This document shows positions 6,806-8,084 of a stretch of DNA of 8,084 nt, in pieces. Origin of the DNA: Gammaproteobacteria bacterium UBA6968 (GTDB lineage: Bacteria; Pseudomonadota; Gammaproteobacteria; Pseudomonadales; Azotimanducaceae). Under the pieces are notes generated by a model, which was given only the letters and a program-made list of their open reading frames with translations, ran no database searches and was not told the DNA's origin. How positions within the stretch are numbered: the first letter of the stretch is position 1; the number at the start of each line of letters is the position of its first letter. The stretch covers positions 10,944 to 19,027 of the forward strand of contig DJYW01000116.1 in the NCBI GenBank assembly GCA_002450255.1, written 5' to 3'. The position numbers and the translations under genes are program-made.

Positions 6806-7587
6806 TAGACATCAAACCGCACGGTTTTACCAGAGATTTGGAAGGTGGGTTTCGCAAGAACCGGATCTTTACGGCGCCTTTTGACCACGACTCGATCACG
6901 TGCGCGGGGCAGTGCCGCTGCAAGCCACGCCTCAACTTCCGGTCCCGTCGATGTCACAAGCTGCCGTAAATGCTGCAGCCCTTGATTGGGCAACGCTGAC
7001 TTGGTCGACGGAGGAAACATCGGGTCTAGGTAAATCACGTCCCAACGAGTTGTCGCTGTCACGGCTAAACTCGTCTCTTGGGCATCAAAGCCATGCAGGG
7101 ACTCAGGTGAATCGCAGCACCAATCCTGATCCCCGGATAACATGCGATAACTGCTGCCCCAGCAAACCGGACCGCGCAGCAGACCATCGGTGAAGTCTCG
7201 TAACAGCAGCCAAACGATAAGATTGGCTTCTATACAGACGACCTCAGCACCCAAAGCCGCGAGTGTTAACGCATCTGCACCAAAACCCGCGCAGGCATCT
7301 AGAATTTGACGGGGCCCGTGCTGAATGCCGCAGGCTCGACCTAACTCACTCAGCTTCGCGCCTCGTTGACGACGCGCAGGTCTATGTTGAGAAAGACGGA
7401 AGACACGTTGCTCGCCGGGCATCAGCAATCCGAGTCCAAGCGCATCCAAACACAGCGAGGCGGAATCCGTTGCCGTCGGTGCTGATACAGATTGAACATC
7501 ACACCAGCGCGCATACGCTTCGGCGTCCGCCGCTCGGCTGGGGATCACTTGCAAAATGGGGCGCTGCATGACGCTTGCGTCAGACAT
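6796..7587 (-). CDS. rsmJ: 16S rRNA (guanine-N2)-methyltransferase RsmJ, divergent
   Basis: RsmJ is a cytoplasmic SAM-dependent methyltransferase that makes m2G1516 in 16S rRNA of the small subunit in E. coli. This 263-residue protein is slightly longer than the E. coli enzyme (about 250). Residues 97-104 (DACAGFGAD) form SAM-binding motif I, matching the DATAGLGRDA of E. coli. IEAN at 119-122 is the acidic motif II end, YLDPMFP at 186-192 followed by KSAL at 196-199 is the catalytic motif, and VVVKR at 233-237 is the late conserved strand. The region before motif I (about 60-87) is unusual: the family's VDF and GGGRGE elements are not recognisable, though paired Arg residues and an AxxxG helix remain. 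The start at 7587 has no Shine-Dalgarno sequence and no in-frame start upstream; Met7 (7569) is an alternative. tsaB lies just upstream on the same strand and may be co-transcribed. plsB converges two bases away. Confidence 0.9.
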   Translation of the reverse strand: MSDASVMQRPILQVIPSRAADAEAYARWCDVQSVSAPTATDSASLCLDALGLGLLMPGEQRVFRLSQHRPARRQRGAKLSELGRACGIQHGPRQILDACAGFGADALTLAALGAEVVCIEANLIVWLLLRDFTDGLLRGPVCWGSSYRMLSGDQDWCCDSPESLHGFDAQETSLAVTATTRWDVIYLDPMFPPSTKSALPNQGLQHLRQLVTSTGPEVEAWLAAALPRARDRVVVKRRRKDPVLAKPTFQISGKTVRFDVYQI

Positions 7588-7642
7588 CGAAATATCGCAG
7601 GCGGAACAGTGGCGGCAAAACCCAAGAACGCGGTTGCAGCAT
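7580..7642 (-). CDS. Possible 20-codon ORF bridging tsaB and rsmJ
   Basis: The ATG at 7642-7640 shares one base with the tsaB stop (TGATG arrangement). The frame runs 20 codons to TGA at 7582-7580, just inside the start of rsmJ (ATGTCTGA). The peptide would start MLQPRSWVLPP and contain several aromatic and Arg residues; I recognise no family. rsmJ lacks its own ribosome binding site, so translation of this frame could bring ribosomes to the rsmJ start. There is no independent evidence that it is expressed, and a frame this short can arise by chance. Confidence 0.25.
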   Translation of the reverse strand: MLQPRSWVLPPLFRLRYFDV

Positions 7643-8084
7643 CAGTCAGCTTGCTGAGCCGCAGCCCGACGCGCAGCCACGGTTTGCCAAGGCGAATCAC
7701 CGCTGACGTATATCGGCAATGCTGCGGCGGCTGTAACAGTCTGGCCTGCAGCATCGTAGGCCATTGTAAGCGGTAAGAGCACGGCCACGTTGCTTTCTCC
7801 ATCGGCAGGCATTGGCCGCGCCATAGGCGTGGCTTTCTCAGGTAACCACTCCGGTCTCGGCCCAACTAATGCAACATCGTCTCGCTGCCACCACTCGCTA
7901 AGCCATCCAGCAGGCATAGCGTCGAGCAACTCATCCGAGTGTTCACAAACCATCTCACCCGCAACGCAGCGGTACGCGGACATATAGAAAAGCTGAGCCC
8001 GACTGGGAATCGAGCAAATAAAATCCGTTGGGAAAGGTGTTTCTCGCCGGGCCTCTGGCAGCGTCTCTTTGTGCGCCTCTTTGG
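7642..8084 (-). CDS. tsaB: tRNA threonylcarbamoyladenosine biosynthesis protein TsaB, C-terminal part (partial)
   Basis: The last 146 codons of TsaB are present, with the N-terminal nucleotide-binding half beyond the right edge. TsaB is an ASKHA-fold protein without its own catalysis that forms the t6A-transfer complex with TsaD and TsaE; t6A37 is placed on tRNAs reading ANN codons. The assignment rests on the C-terminal pattern: a hydrophobic strand followed by an Arg/Tyr segment (FICSIP, RAQLFY, SAYR), a central WLSEWW..VALVGP region like the family's GTGW area, LLPLTMAYDAAG, and the closing LPIYVSGDSPWQ, which matches the family's PxYLR..VAWK ending. At the segment where E. coli has DARMGEVYW the sequence reads PSRAQLFYM, a notable deviation. 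An internal ATG at 7983 is not the true start, because clear homology continues upstream. rsmJ lies 54 bases downstream. A stand-alone M22-family relative is possible but less likely. Confidence 0.82.
   Translation of the reverse strand, partial: KEAHKETLPEARRETPFPTDFICSIPSRAQLFYMSAYRCVAGEMVCEHSDELLDAMPAGWLSEWWQRDDVALVGPRPEWLPEKATPMARPMPADGESNVAVLLPLTMAYDAAGQTVTAAAALPIYVSGDSPWQTVAARRAAAQQAD

Noticed and set aside
7263..7776. Plus-strand frames of about 95-100 codons over rsmJ and tsaB
   Set aside because: The minus-strand frames carry clear family motifs (motif I and YLDPMFP in RsmJ, the C-terminal TsaB pattern), so the plus frames are shadows.

Overview
The window reads as a core chromosomal segment of a gammaproteobacterium with moderate, roughly balanced GC. 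This follows from the gene set: dapE, type II secretion genes of the GspC/GspD/GspN kind, a full-length PlsB glycerol-3-phosphate acyltransferase, RsmJ and TsaB. No mobile element, tRNA, rRNA or CRISPR array was seen. The exact genus cannot be named from the sequence alone.

Layout, left to right. Plus strand: the 3' end of dapE (lysine/peptidoglycan precursor synthesis) runs into gspN after only nine bases. A 308-base stretch without a convincing gene follows, then gspC and gspD, which together make the inner-membrane connector and the outer-membrane secretin of a type II secretion system (T2SS). After a 162-base gap with a promoter-like element comes plsB, the first acyltransferase of phospholipid synthesis. 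Minus strand: rsmJ (16S rRNA m2G methyltransferase) ends two bases from the end of plsB, so the two genes converge. Upstream of rsmJ on the same strand is the C-terminal part of tsaB (tRNA t6A synthesis), cut by the window edge. A possible 20-codon ORF bridges tsaB and rsmJ by stop/start overlaps at both ends.

How the genes work together: GspC and GspD are direct partners (GspC homology region with the GspD N0 domain) and GspN is an accessory inner-membrane protein of the same machine. The ATPase, platform and pseudopilin genes (gspE to gspM) are not here, so this is a split T2SS locus in the order N-C-D. dapE, plsB, rsmJ and tsaB are housekeeping genes with no evident functional link to secretion, although RsmJ and TsaB both act on RNA of the translation machinery.

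I did not find a clear undescribed multi-gene system. The most unusual signals are small: a perfect 18-bp palindrome near the end of plsB, the overlapping mini-ORF between tsaB and rsmJ, a C8 tract in gspC where either a one-base gain or loss would remove the PDZ domain, an 11-bp direct repeat with 20-bp period just before gspN, and divergence from family consensus in the RsmJ and TsaB proteins.
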